Assembly: GCA_014529385.2 (NCBI GenBank)
Contig: CM043944.1
Span: 62,212,248-62,276,247, forward strand
Direction: 5' to 3'
DNA length: 64,000 bases
From: Adiantum capillus-veneris
Lineage: Eukaryota; Streptophyta; Polypodiopsida; Polypodiales; Pteridaceae
A model generated the notes under the pieces. That model saw only the letters and a program-made list of their open reading frames with translations. It made no database searches and was not told the origin of the DNA. This document shows, piece by piece, positions 1-11,326 of the stretch. The translations under genes and the position numbers were made by a program. Positions within the stretch are counted from its first letter, which is position 1; every line of letters starts with the position of its first letter.

Positions 1-53
1 GAGAAGCTACTATTATATAAGCTAATATACAAGAGATGTAGAGAAGTGATGTA

Positions 54-1553
54 CTACCCTACACCTAACTGCTTGCGAAAATGCGCAAAGCTCTCTAAGG
101 GAAGTCCTTTTGTAAGTAGATCAGCAGGATTTGCTGTGGTGTGAACTTTGAAAAGCTGAAGTTGCTTATCCTCAAGCATTTCCCTGATGAAATGATACTT
201 CACATCCACATGCTTTGTCTTTGAGTGATAAACTGGATTGCGAGCCAATTGTATAGCACTTTGACTATCACAATATAACACAGGCATCTCTTCTTTGATT
301 CCCAAATCTGTTACTAGTCGATTAAGCCAAATTGATTCTTTGCATGTCTCTGATGCTGCAACATATTCAGCCTCTGTAGTAGACTGAGTAACACAATCTT
401 GTAATCTAGAACGCCATGATATTGCTCCACCAGCCAATGTAAAGACATACCCTGACGTAGACCTTCGATTGTCTAAGTCACCTGCATAATCTGAGTCTAA
501 AAAACCCGTTACACTTCGCTCCTGACTCCCATAGCATATACGCATACTCTTTGTAGCTTTCATGTATCTCAATATTCCTTTCACTGCCTCCCAATGTTTC
601 TTGCCTGGGTTTGACATGTATCGACTTACTACTCCCACTGCAAATGCAATGTCTGGGCGAGTAGCAATCATTGCATACATCAAACTACCCACTGCAGACG
701 CATATGGAAGCTTATCCATTTCAACCCGTTCTTCCTCAGACATAGGACAATCTTGTTTGCTAAGTTTCACATATGGTGGCAATGGAACACTCAATGCCTT
801 TCCCTTCTCCATATTGAAATGTTGCAAAACCTTGTCAATATACTCTGTTTGAGATAACCAAATCAACTTCTTTGATCTGTCTCTCTCAATGCGCATACCA
901 AGTATATGACTTGCCTCACCCATGTCTTTCATGTCAAACGATTTTGCCATCTTTGACTTCAAAGCTGAAATTTCTTCCAAGTGCTTGCCTGCAATCAACA
1001 TGTCATCCACATACAAAATAAGGATCAGCCAACTGCCATCCTTAGCCTTCTTTGTATATAGACAGTGATCGAACTCACTACGTTTGTAGCCTTGATAAAG
1101 CATAAACTTGTGGAACTTATGGTACCATGCCCTCGGTGATTCTTTTAAGCCATAAAGACTCTTTAACAATTGGCATACCAAATCTTCCTTGCCTTTCTCA
1201 ACAAACCCTTCTGGCTACTGCATGTAAATTTCCACATCTAAATCACCATGCAAGAACGCTGTCTTGACATCCATTTGGTGCAACACCAAATCTAATATGG
1301 CAACCAATGCAAGAAAGCATCTCAATGTAGTCATCTTGACCACCGGAGAGAAGACTTCATCAAAGTCAATGCCTTGTTCTTGCCTAAAGCCCTTGGCAAC
1401 AAGCCTTGCTTTGTACTTTGGCTGACTATCATGAGCGGTGATCTTATACCTGTAAACCCATTTACAAAGTAGAGCCTTTTTGCCCTGTGGTAATTTAACT
1501 AGCTTCCATGTCTGGTTTTTATGCAGAGCTATCATCTCTGACTGCATGGCCAA
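54..1553 (-). pseudogene. copia reverse transcriptase and RNase H (Copia-1)
   Basis: The minus-strand frame 1553-1215 encodes the RT N-terminus (WKLVKLPQGKKALLCKWVY, KARLVAKGF, QMDVKTAFLHGDL). After a TAG at 1217-1215 it continues in frame from 1181 to 54 with the catalytic YVDD box (LILYVDDMLIAG), LYGLKESPRAW, and copia RNase H motifs (SDYAGDLDNRRSTSGYVF, TTEAEYVA, DSQSAIQLA, TKHVDVKYHFIRE). The TAG occupies the position where the family has Gln (EIYM-x-Q-P-EGF), so a CAG-to-TAG change is likely. The product would copy element RNA into DNA in cytoplasmic particles. The catalytic residues are intact and only the stop breaks it. Confidence 0.9.
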
Positions 1554-1556
1554 TTG

Positions 1557-3168
1557 CTAATTCCCGGAGTCCTTCATTTGCACTGCTTCCTTGTAACATG
1601 AAGGCTCATTGCAATCAGTCAACATGACATAGTTCATAGATGGAACAAACCTATCAGGAGGTCGCGTGATACGTCCAGATCTACGCACAATAGGTGGCTC
1701 AGGCTCAGCCACAACCTGTGGTTCCACTCTATCCTGTCCTTGCTCCTCTTGAGCCCTGACATTTTGTCTTGCACGTGCAGGTCCATCTTCTTGGAAGACA
1801 AGTCTTCTAATCTCCTCAACCCTCTCTGGTTTAGAATGATATTTGGCTTTATTAAAGTGAACATCATTGCTGCGGATAACCTTTCTGGATTCGAGATCCC
1901 AAAGTCTGTATCCCATCTCACCAGAATTACCATAGCCTAGAAAGATGCACTTTCTACTCTTTGGCTCAAGTTTGTTCCTAAATTCCTTTGGAACATGAGT
2001 ATATGCCTCACAGCCAAAGACTCTGAGATGCTTGTATGAGGGCATTTTGCCTGACCATACCATCTCTGCCACTGAATCCTTCTACAAAACCTTACTAGGA
2101 GATCTATTTATAAGATGAATAGTTGTTGATACAGCTTCAGCCCGAAACCCATTTGACAGTTGTGCATTAGACAACATACTTATGACGACCTCTTGTATGG
2201 TCCTATTCATCCTCTCAGCAACACCATTTTGAGGAGGATTGTAAGGAGCAGTAAGTTCACGTTTTATACCTTTTGAATCACAAAAGTCCTGAAAGGCCTT
2301 TGAAACATACTCTCCACCATTGTCAGTGCGTAAGCATTTAAGGTTCTTGCCACTCCGATTCTCCACGTGTCACAAATGTTTTGAAAACACTAAACGCTTC
2401 ATCCTTGTGCTTGAGAAAGTAAACCCATACTTTCCTTGAGTAATCATCTATAAATGTCATAAAGCAAGAAGCTCCCCCTAGAGATAGGTTAGGCATAGGT
2501 CCACACAAATCACTATGAACAAGTGCCAACTGTGTATCTCTTCTACTGCTTCTATGCTTATGTGGCTGCTGTGTTTGCTTACCATACAGACAATGTTCAC
2601 AGAATTCAAAATCATTAACTGACAAGCCAGGAAAATAACCAGAACGAGACAAGATTTCCATTCCCTTCTTGGACATATGTCCTAACCGGCTATGCCACAA
2701 AGAAACGTTCGGCTGCTCGGTTACATTGATTACATTTTTAGAGACATTTGATATATAAATCATGTAAAGTCCTCCAGAATTTACTCCATGTGCTACTGTC
2801 ATAGAACCCTTGGATATCTTCCACATGTTCTGTCCAAAAGTGGTGACGTAGCCAGCATCATCAAGTAAACCTGTGCTGATCAAGCTCTTTGTAATTGCGG
2901 GAATATGTCTCACATTCTTCAGCGTGAAAGAAGAGCCATTCTGAAACTTCAATCGAACATCTCCAACACCTAAGATCTCACATGTCTGTCCATTGCCTAG
3001 CCGAACATGATCTTTAGTGGTCACATAAGAGGTAAACCACTCCTTGTTTGGAGACACATGAAGTGATGCCCCTGAGTCTATAATCCAGTCACTCAGTGCA
3101 TTTTCATCAGATGCTGTAAGAAGAACTGAGTCCATTGTATTTTTCAAGAAGTAGATATCTCTTGACAC
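1557..3168 (-). pseudogene. copia protease, gag-pre-integrase and integrase (Copia-1)
   Basis: From 3168 downward the frame shows the protease motif WIIDSGASLHVSPN, then the gag-pre-integrase/zinc region (LWHSRLGHMSKKGM and CEHCLYGKQ, an HHCC arrangement) and the integrase core (VHSDLCGP, FIDDYSRKVWVYFL). A frameshift near 2350 leads into the next part (LRTDNGGEYVS, NGVAERMNRT), which gives the remaining DDE residues. After a TAG at 2084-2082 the C-terminal part follows (VFGCEAYTHVPKEFRNKLEPK, CIFLGY), to a TAG at 1559-1557 where the family has Trp (GN-W-QLAM). Integrase inserts the cDNA into the genome. All three catalytic acidic residues are visible, but the frame is broken. Confidence 0.88.
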
Positions 3169-4034
3169 TAGACTATCATCCTCTGCACAACAGTGTTTGT
3201 CACATTTATTTCTTGAATCTTCACTGAGGACTTGTTCTTCTCACCATGGTCTTCTGCTTTTTCTTTTCCTTTTTCTGCTTTCCATTCTCTGCAGTCTCTT
3301 TTCATGTGACCCTTCTTGCCACAATGGTAGCATTCTATGTCACTCTTGCCTTTAGCACTGCGGGACTTGCTACGAGACTGATTCCTCTTTCCACCTTTGT
3401 ACTTTTCTTTGGTCGTTCCCCTAACAACTAAATCTGTTCCTTTGCCATTGTCCATTGTCTTTCTGTTGGTTTCTTCAGTAAGCAGGCTGCCTTCTACACC
3501 TGTTATGGTCAAACCATCTGAAGGTGCAGAATTACTCAAAGCTGTGCGAAAAGTGTCCCAACTTTTCGGCAATGTGATCAACAGGAACATAGCTCTAACA
3601 GGTTCATCAAACTTGACACCTTGAGCTGACAACTGACTGTAGATGGTGTTGAATTCATTCAGATGATTGGACATAGGGGTCCCTTCTTTCATCTTCAAGT
3701 CAACAAGCTTCTTAAGCCAGTATACCTGTGAAGCTGCACTCTACTTCTCATAAAGATCACTCAGCTTTGTCCATGCTTGATAAGCCGAAATCTCGTCTGC
3801 TACATTGAAGTAAACGCTTTCTGCCAAAGTCAGCATAATGGTAGAAAGTGCCAATTCATCCATTTCGCTCCATTCATCTTTGTCCATATCTTTTGGTTTT
3901 ATCCCCTTGAGCTTTATAGGTTTTATCTGCTTCTTTTGTACCAACACGTGCCAAATCTGATTCTTCCACAATGGAAAATTGGTTCCATCCAGCTTCTTCA
4001 TATTGTAAAGAGTAGTGTCCTGTGATCGAGCCAT
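3168..4034 (-). pseudogene. copia gag (Copia-1)
   Basis: It starts at the ATG at 4034 (MARSQDTTLYNMKKLDGTNF, the usual gag opening with W..W near LWKNQIWHVL). A TAG at 3743-3741 interrupts it directly after LYEK, and it continues in frame (SAASQVYWLKKLVDLKMKEG) to a CCHC zinc knuckle, CYHCGKKGHMKRDC, near 3280-3330. Gag forms the particle and binds element RNA through the knuckle. A frameshift just before 3168 separates it from protease. At under 300 residues it has normal copia gag length. Confidence 0.88.
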
Positions 4035-5120
4035 AGCTATGCTTCACAGTAGTTTACTTTCCTGGGAAAAATTCGGCAGAGTTTCCCCTGTAAACTGACC
4101 TCTGAACCAATATCAACTTGTCAAATGAACCAAGAAAGCTTTAGATTCTGCAGAAATTTCGGCAGAGTCTCCTTTGTAAAATGTCTCTGGTGTACTAAAA
4201 AAACAGACCAAAAAACAGCTCAAAAAATCACTGTCTCTCTAACACTGTAAGCTGTGGGTAAACCTGTCCTGCACCTGTACTGTCTCTCACTGTCCTGTCA
4301 ATGTTCTGTAAGCATAGACTGCGACAATGCCTCAATGGCAGTAAAGCAAAGATGCAATCCCAACTGTCTAACTCACAGTCAATACATCCTACCTGCCTAT
4401 CTAAGGGTGCTCGAGGGATCGCTCCAAGACCTGTATCACCGAAAGGATCTCAACATTCGAGAATCCCCCAGCTCAATAAAACCTCACTCGACCCTCAACA
4501 AAGGCTGCAGTAAATCTGACAGTACATAGACTTCCCACAAAGTCATACATCCACAAATTTCCCACTGTATGTTGTAACCGCTGCGGCGGTTGTTTGCTGC
4601 ATGACTCACAGCCAGCAAACCCTCAACAGACATACATCATCACTGACAATACATCCCATGTGGAAGTACTTGCAATGTCAGGATGAAATCTGGAATATAA
4701 AGCAGCAAACACAAGCTACCTGATGAACTAGTGGATGTCGCCTACAGTCTGTGTGTAGGTACGTCCGTGTCGTATGTGACACACCTCCAAGAATTGTGAG
4801 CCGTCCTTCGTTGTGTAGACAGCCACAAATCAGCACTCTGGAAGTGCAGATATCCTCAACACCTGCAGTCGTAGGCCGAAACCCCAAATTTTCACAGTCG
4901 GATCTGCACCCGCCAAGACCACGTAGTCAAAAATGGCATGCCCAAATCTTTGTCGAAGCCGAACGGTGGCCGAGATGACCTCAGAATGAAATTTTGAGAA
5001 CACCAAGCCCTTCAAGCTCTCCCACAAGAATTGGGGCCGTGTCTTCGCCTGTCAAATCTCACTCCAATCTGAGCAGGTGACTCTGGCTACTTGAAAATGC
5101 TGCCCCGAGCCTCGATTTGA
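4035..5120 (-). other. Copia-1 untranslated leader with a block shared with the Tat element
   Basis: About 1.1 kb lies between the primer binding site and the gag ATG, long for a copia leader. I see no convincing coding frame. Bases 4432-4498 closely match 16637-16700, in the same position and orientation, within the leader of the unrelated Tat element. Both copies contain GAGAATCCCCCAGCTCAATA as written on the plus strand. The rest of the leader holds no structure I can name. Confidence 0.6.
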
Positions 5121-5132
5121 GCTCTGATACCA
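5121..5132 (-). promoter_or_regulatory. primer binding site, initiator-Met tRNA (Copia-1)
   Basis: The plus strand reads gctctgatacca, which is TGGTATCAGAGC on the minus strand. This is the standard complement of the 3' end of plant initiator tRNA-Met. It lies two bases inside the LTR boundary, as expected for minus-strand cDNA priming. Confidence 0.9.
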
Positions 5133-5134
5133 GT

Positions 5135-5325
5135 TGAAAGAGTACAAGCGGAAGTGCGACGCGAGAGAGTATACGAGAAGAAGAGCACGATGATATGGTG
5201 AACTCGCTCTACTGTAATGTGTAGAGTATAGTGAGTTTTTATTAGGTTTTACAAATGAATATGTGTACATACCTGGCGGCCCGCCCACTTACCTGGGCGA
5301 CCACATTGGGCTTTATACCCCAACA
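5135..5325 (-). repeat. 5' LTR of Copia-1
   Basis: The 191-bp segment is bounded by TG and CA. On the minus strand it begins TGTTGGGGTATAAAGCCC and ends CTCTTTCA beside the primer binding site. Its short length is typical of copia. A TATA-like GGTATAAAG lies a few bases from the start. The outer boundary is inferred from the CCAACA terminus because the second LTR is not in the window. Confidence 0.7.
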
Positions 5326-6189
5326 CCAATCGTTGTCCAATCATCACTTGCACCTACTAGCTCTACTCTTCAAGTATTAGCTCGAACATCTAGAGAATGG
5401 AAGAAATGAGGACATATATAGTATGTCATAAATTATTTAGGGCTAAAGTAAAGATGCACAAGGTGCATGCATTACTATAATACATATGCATTGGCTAGCA
5501 AACGTATGTAAAGAGTTGCATGTCTAATTAACATGTGCAAATATTGATCGACATGGAGTTTATAGTTCTGAAAACAACATTCAAGTAAACCAAACTAAAG
5601 GAAGTAATGTACAAACTTTTGAAACAAGAAAATGGATAAAGCATCAATGAACAACAATAAAACATGAAGTGCTTTGCTGACCTGCAATGCTATACTAGTG
5701 CTTTTCGATTGTCCAACCTGTAAGCCGATGTTTGAATCAAGCTACCAAAAAGCAATGTGAATACTTAAACATTTCTTATTGTAATGAAACATCACAGAAT
5801 GAAAATACAAAGTATAGAATACACAACATGCAGAAGTGCCCTACAGAAGTATGGTGGAGAGTTGGCACTATGGTCTCTCCAAAATTTATAAGAAACGAAA
5901 GCCGTGCTCTATCCCGTAACATTTATGTGTTGAGCCAAGCAAATGTATAGGCATGGAAAATTAGATACAATTAACGAACCTTGCAGTGTTGTTGCGCTGG
6001 AGTCGTGCTTGTACAATCGAAACGTCCATTTTTGTGAATATATGTTCTCTCTGTGAGACACAAAACAAGAGTTAACACAAATACAAAAGATGTAATTAGA
6101 TATTGATTAAACTTTAAGAGAAGAGTCCTATGTAGTGCGAGAAGTGCCCTTGTTTGGCATCTTAAAAAACCACGCAGAGCTTCGTTTGG
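5326..6189. other. unassigned flanking sequence
   Basis: This AT-rich sequence has no coding frame, RNA gene or repeat that I can recognise. If the copia element left a target duplication here it would start with ccaat, but the partner copy is outside the window. Confidence 0.5.
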
Positions 6190-7420
6190 CATACCTCACA
6201 ATCAATGCATTTCAAAAGATGACATTCCGGATATACATGTCAATGAAGGTAGTGCCACATGCCTTCATGACGAAAGCAAAAGTGATTGCATCTCGAGATA
6301 TGCCATCACTTCATATCTGCTGAGGACAACTCAGGGCTCCTTGGCCCTACCACGTTTGGCATAGATGTCGACCAATGCAGTAGCAAGTATGACATAAATT
6401 GTTGATTATATCTTTTCCACTCTCTATGTTCTACATAGTACCACATGGATTCAAGATGCAAGCATAGGTGATTGCATCTAGAGAAATTTCCTCGCTTTAC
6501 ATTTATTAAAAACAGCCTAGAGCATATCCCGCAGTTAGTGTGTTCCAAGAGATAACATTCCAAATAGAAAGCTCCTCAAGCCCGTGCGAAGCATAACCTT
6601 TTTTTTCGACATCCCTTGACTAGCATTGTCATTGTGAAATGCTTTGTTCAATCTCAGCATTTTCTAAATTGCCACATGCCTTCAAGATGCAAGCATAGGT
6701 AATTGCATTTAAAGAGATGTGCTCACTTTGCATCGGTAAAAAATAGTCCAAAGCTTCCTTGCACCACCCCTGATCGACATATCCCGCAATTAATGCATTC
6801 TAGGACTTAGCATTTCAGACAAGTTGCTCCTTAAGAACTCTTCTGAAGTACACCACATCTGGCATACACGTAGTGCCAAGCATGAAGTTTTGTTTCAGTA
6901 GCCACTGACTAAAAATATCATCATGAATTATGTTTTCCAGATTGGCGTTCTGCATAGTACGGCATGTCTTCAAGATGCAAGCATAGGTGATTGCATCTGG
7001 AGAAATGTCCTTGCTTGGCATTTGCTCAATATAGCCTACTTTCTAGCCCTATTGCTATTGAGCATATCCCGCAAATCAGTGTGTTCCAAGAGACAACATT
7101 CCAGACAGAAAGCTCCTCAAGCACACCATATTTGATATACATGTTGATCAAGGCAGTGCCAAGTACGTAGCTCTTGTCTAAACATATTATTGTTGCTAGT
7201 ATTCAAGTACTACGTAGTGCACATCCTAAAAAAAACTAGCCAGAGCTTCATGGCCCTGTCCTTTCTGGGCATATGCCGCCATCAATGCATTTCAAGAGGA
7301 CATTTTGGACATACATGTCAACCAAGGTAGTGCCACATGCCTTCAAGATGAAAGCGTAAGTGATTGCATCTGGAGATATGCCCTCGTTTTGCACCTGCTG
7401 AGGATAGCCCATGGCTCATA
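6190..7420 (-). pseudogene. PLS-type pentatricopeptide repeat (PPR) pseudogene, five decayed units
   Basis: On the minus strand the same PPR phrase recurs five times, each with different damage: ISPDAITYAFILKACGTTLV (near 7330-7390), ISPDAITYACILKTCRTMQN (6815-7021, continuing IIHDDIFSQWLLKQNFMLGT), ISLNAITYACILKACGNL (near 6670-6730), ISLDAITYACILNPCGTM (near 6440-6500) and ISRDAITFAFVMKACGTTFI (near 6250-6300). Fragments such as RNVIF-x-NALI follow, as in plant PPR L/S motifs. Intact PPR proteins bind organellar transcripts and guide editing or processing. Here units are shortened, frames disagree and stops are frequent, so this is a relic, perhaps of a retrocopy. No signal peptide or DYW end is visible. 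Confidence 0.75.
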
Positions 7421-8654
7421 TTCTCTTCGAGAATCTGGATGTAAGGCTTTTCCTATCCACAATGACCCTGATTTCCCCTCTTTCAAGCACTTTGAAAAAA
7501 TAATACTTCCTACTGGCTCCTCTTTTTAAAAAATGCATTTCTCAAGAGATTCCTCCGTGCCTAACCCTCCTCTCGGAGTGCTCTCCCTTCCTCGGCCTTC
7601 CTCGATCGTCTGTGCCTCACACATCAACCCCTCTCGACATTTGCTATGTTCCCCACCCATTCTCCATCGCCCCTTTGTCTGCATGTAATCCCTGATACCT
7701 GCATGATAGAGAGTGCTTATGCTCAGGGACAATTCAGAGACCGAGAGAGAATGGGCATGAACCTCGCCAACATTGCTCCCAGGTCCAGCCAAGGTAGAGG
7801 CTTGACGCAGACATAGACAGAGAGGCCTTGCCTCACGGAGAGAAAGACAGACCCCTCCCTCGCGAAAGAGAAACGTCATTCTTTCTATAAAAAAAAGAGA
7901 GATAGAGAGATAGGCGGCTCCTAGCCAGAGAGAGAGAGAGAGAGTTCTCCATGCAGTCGAGCGTCGCAGGTCTCCCAAGATTCTTCTCCAATTTCCTTTT
8001 TAAAATGTGTACCACCTACTCAAGCAATTTACTAAAATTCATTGGGAGATTATAGGTTAATTTCCCTCCACATCACGTACCACCTCACCATCGCCAATCA
8101 CTTTTGACCATGTTGCCATTCTCGCTTCACCCGCCCTGCCTCGCCTCGCCTTGTCCGTGTTGCACGTAGACACGCGAGCTCCATTGGAGCTGGAGAGTGC
8201 AGCACTGCTCTGCCCGCTTGTAGCGCCAAACAATAGGTCTCTAGGCTGCTCAACCTCCCTTTGTACCCCTCGTACTCTTGCTTCACCCCAACTTCATCGG
8301 CTCGCCCCATGCACACATCACCTCGCTGCAAGCCTCTTAGAGTTCCTTTTTGTTTCCCTCATTGATGGGTTCGTCCAGTCCCTCCTCACATGCACATCGC
8401 CTTCTAGACAGCATACCTCTTCCCTTCTGTGCCCCCACTCTGCCCGCTTGTGATGATGCATGCCTGCTATCTCTGCTTCCCGAGTCTCACCTTTGGTGCC
8501 TTCATTAGTTACACTATCAGCATCCAAAATCCTAACTAAAACGGAGGATGCACATAGTACTTGTCTATTTCTGACCAAAACGGCTCTAGACTGGACACAA
8601 AACAAGAAGTTTTGGACAAATTCTCACAATAATTCCCACATTGTCACTTACCTC
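7421..8654. other. unassigned sequence with a short GA microsatellite
   Basis: Open frames here (for example minus 7978-7526 and plus 8151-8453) are Ser/Leu/Arg-rich and lack any domain or codon pattern that I can support. A (GA)n run lies at about 7926-7944. The sequence is locally C-rich (about 7550-7690 and 8090-8460) but shows no feature that I recognise. Confidence 0.5.
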
Positions 8655-8808
8655 AACATCATGAGCTACTGTGAGGGAGGCATTGCATACCTAGCTAGGT
8701 ACGATTGGGGCAGGGGTCCGCCGGCCCGGTGGGGGGGCTGGTGGTCCCCTGCCCCCAATCGTACCTACCTAGGTATGCAATGCCTCTCGAGCATAAGCTC
8801 ATGATGTT
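8655..8808 (+). ncRNA. 154-nt near-perfect hairpin, candidate microRNA precursor or foldback element
   Basis: The arms 8677-8716 and 8746-8786 are reverse complements over 40 positions with one mismatch (ctaGcta/ctaCcta) and one extra C. The stem continues inward: 8718-8727 (ccgccggccc) pairs with 8735-8744 (gggctggtgg), with two G-U wobbles if transcribed on the plus strand, leaving a loop of about 7 nt. An outer stem of 13 perfect pairs (aacatcatgagct with agctcatgatgtt) closes the structure after an internal bulge. The total of about 64 paired positions in 154 nt with small bulges fits a plant pre-miRNA. A short foldback transposon is the main alternative. I do not recognise the mature sequence, and the strand is not known. 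Confidence 0.55.
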
Positions 8809-9149
8809 ATGCATCGTACCAAAAACACTGAAAAAGACTCCGTTTTCCTACATGAGAAAATTTCTAAATCTTCTTGTGACACATGCAAATAGTACTGCAT
8901 CGTATGCCATCACTCTCACCAGGTGTCTTCTTCATAAACATCTAGTGCTTTCATTGTGTCATCTCTACTTTACCAATGTGCCAGTTTCAATCATGAAGGC
9001 TATAGGCATGGCTTCCATCTGCAATTTTGAGGACACACAGTGAACAAAACCATAAACTGTGGTTAACATTCTTCATAGGATACATCAATTAGAAGCTCAA
9101 GCCGTAAGAAACAGAAAACATCCCCCAAATGGATCCTGCTGGTGGTGAA
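8809..9149. other. unassigned sequence
   Basis: I see nothing here beyond ordinary AT-rich sequence between the hairpin and the first gypsy fragment. Confidence 0.45.
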
Positions 9150-9272
9150 CTTCAAATGTGGATAATGATCAGAAGTGCTATGCACAAGGGTCCTCCGGTA
9201 GCCAGTATGTGAGTTGTACACCTCCACATAGTTGAGAAGATCATCATGGAGAATAAGGCTGAATTTTCACTC

Positions 9273-9545
9273 TTAGGATAATGGTGGGTTAGTGTCTGTT
9301 TTCCCATAATACCTGCTCCCCAATGGCTCCTTAAGTGCAAGGTAGGATCTTCTTGATAAGGCATCTGGCTTACCTTGTTGTTGACGGCGAAGCCTATAAG
9401 AGATAAGAAAATCAAACCTTGATAGGATACCGCTCCACCTGGTTTGGCAACAATTCAAGACACGGGATGCCATGAAGTATTCCAAATTCTTGTGATCTGT
9501 ATAGAGAGTGATCTTATAAGGAGCTCCTTCAAGTAGGTGACGCTG
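9273..9545 (-). pseudogene. RNase H C-terminal fragment of gypsy element B
   Basis: The minus strand encodes [20 protein letters not shown], then [28 protein letters not shown] and PDALSRRS. This is the second half of a Ty3/gypsy RNase H and the tether that follows it. The reading continues weakly toward 9150. The first half of the same domain is at 17941-18150, on the far side of element A. About 40 codons expected between the halves are missing. Confidence 0.85.
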
Positions 9546-9601
9546 TGAGCGGGATGGAAACACACACGCCTCTATAATCACCCGACACACACTTTGGGAT
9601 G

Positions 9602-9629
9602 ACACACACACACACACACACACACACAC
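9602..9629. repeat. (AC)n microsatellite at the outer edge of element A
   Basis: This is a run of about 14 AC units, with a second shorter AC run near 9733-9749. It lies at the point where the left LTR of A should end, and it probably explains why the outer LTR boundary and target duplication cannot be read. Confidence 0.9.
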
Positions 9630-9650
9630 TATGGGACACCACTCGGCTTA

Positions 9651-10624
9651 CACAACCCACCTGGACGAGACAAGGAACACACAGATGGAGTGCGAGGAGA
9701 GAGACTATCCATTTGCCCACTCAACACAGAGAGACACACACACACACCCCCAAAAAACTCAGCTCAAAAGAGGAAGATTTCTGATGTTTAGATACAATTG
9801 ATCTTGGGACAACACCAATGGGACAAATAGCTCACACAATATGGATGAAATATGCCAGATACAATCACAAATTGGAGTAGAGGCTTCTCTCACATGAGAA
9901 ACTTACACAGCCAAAACAACAAAAAAATAGTGAGAAATTTGGCAAAATAGACAAAGCCATTGCATCCGACATGGCTAAAAACCCCAGTTTACAATATCAA
10001 AGTGCTCAAATCCGACCTCGGATGAGCAGTGTATGGCCAAAGTAAGTTCCAAAAACAGCAAAAAACTGAGTTGTGGTTGTTCCTCCTCTTCTCTCCACGT
10101 TTTGCTGGTTTTTTTCTCAGGTTTTTCAGTATCCACACTTCACTTTATCCCTTGGGCACCTTTGGCCTTTTGATTGACTTCAAACGGATCCCGAACATGC
10201 CAAAAAATGGCCACGTAGTGTGTTTTTGTTACCTTTCTACATCCATTCGCACACCTGACACTCAACTTTTTTGATAATGCATCCCGCAATCACGTGAAGT
10301 GGCTCGCAAATGTAGTTCTCATGATGACCTTTTTGCATAATTGATCACAAGAAAACACTCCCGTTGTGTCCTCATTTATCCACGTGCAAGTATTGACCTC
10401 ATTCGACCTCTTGACGCCACTGGATGCCACTTGACGCACCTGCTTACCTCATGGTGTCGGCTCGCTGATAGCTTCCTTGAGAAGTTTTACGCTCTACCAA
10501 CTCTTTATTATTATAGAAAAACACACTGATACTGGTGACGATGAAAATCGATGTACTATGTACACGCTATCCTACCTGTACACATGTGGGTCCCACGTAA
10601 CCACCTGGCTCTGGAAAATGGACA
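9651..10624 (-). repeat. 3' LTR of Tat element A
   Basis: It matches 16975-17940 along its length (for example cccttgggcacctttgg and aaaaaatggccac in both) with scattered substitutions and short indels. The plus-strand right end, aaaatggaca, is the TG terminus on the minus strand. Divergence from its partner is clearly greater than for elements G or I. Confidence 0.85.
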
Positions 10625-10813
10625 ATTCTTTATTTGATGCATTATGCATGTGTACATGTATATATGCACAATCACTTCTTCCAAAAAACTCATAACATAA
10701 TTTGCCCATCCCCTAGCCTGATAGATCATTCATGATCAGCAACAACAAAAAGAGATATGAGACTCGTCGCGTCATCACAGGCCCTCACATACATTACTTG
10801 TTCTATAGACAAC

Positions 10814-11113
10814 TCATCTTGGTCCACCAATCATTAATCTAGAATGATATAATTTAAGACGCAATCCATTTACCCTTGACTTATGTAGAATCCCATCCAG
10901 GTTAGCCAGCTGATATGTACCATTCGGAAAACACTCAACTACCTTGAAAGGGCCTTCCCACTTAATTTGAAACTTCTTTTGGAATGTCTTGTTCAACTTA
11001 CTGCTGTAGCGTAAAACCAAGTCATGTTTCTTGATATCCTTAATTTTGACCTTTTCATTTATCTTTTCTAAAGCCTTATCTTGCATCTGCACATAATGTT
11101 CCATTGCGCTCAT
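10814..11113 (-). pseudogene. Tat integrase C-terminal domain (element A)
   Basis: The minus-strand frame holds a beta-barrel-like integrase C-terminus: FQIKWEGPFKVVECFPNGTY, then QLANLDGILHKSRVNGLRLK and LYHSRL. This is the usual end of Tat pol. It probably contacts chromatin or DNA during insertion. It is separated from the catalytic core by about 200 bases of damaged sequence (11114-11326), so it is not translated with the rest. Confidence 0.85.
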
Positions 11114-11326
11114 CCGTTTGAGCTGAACCTCTTGTAATTGTAAGAGCCTCTCTTTGAATGCATCACTGGACTACCCAAGAAACTTTTCTAACATCTTGAC
11201 CGCAGTAAACTCTACTTCCACAGGCAATAGTGCTTCCTTTCCATATACCAAATGAAATGGAGTAAACCCTGTACTTGTCTTTATCGAAGTACGGTAAGCC
11301 CATAATGCACTAGGCAATTCCAAATC

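Larger units (their letters stand above)
1..5325 (-). mobile_element. Ty1/copia LTR retrotransposon (Copia-1), 3' end outside the window
   Basis: Read on the minus strand the order is LTR (5325-5135), primer binding site, leader, gag, protease/integrase, reverse transcriptase-RNase H, which is the Ty1/copia order (integrase before RT). The 3' LTR is not in the window; the first 50 bases lie just after the pol stop. The coding region is largely recognisable but is interrupted by several in-frame TAG codons and two apparent frameshifts, near 3170 and 2350, so this copy cannot make its own polyprotein. With one LTR visible the insertion age cannot be judged. Confidence 0.93.

Noticed and set aside
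7526-7978. Minus-strand 150-codon frame
   Set aside because: Low-complexity Ser/Leu/Arg composition, overlapping equally open frames, and no recognisable motif.
8460-8804. Plus-strand open frame crossing the hairpin
   Set aside because: It has no domain, and the base pattern is explained by the inverted repeat.
10029-10695. Plus-strand open frames shared at 10.0-10.7 and 17.3-17.9 kb as a duplicated host gene
   Set aside because: They are within the two LTRs of Tat element A and do not resemble a known protein.
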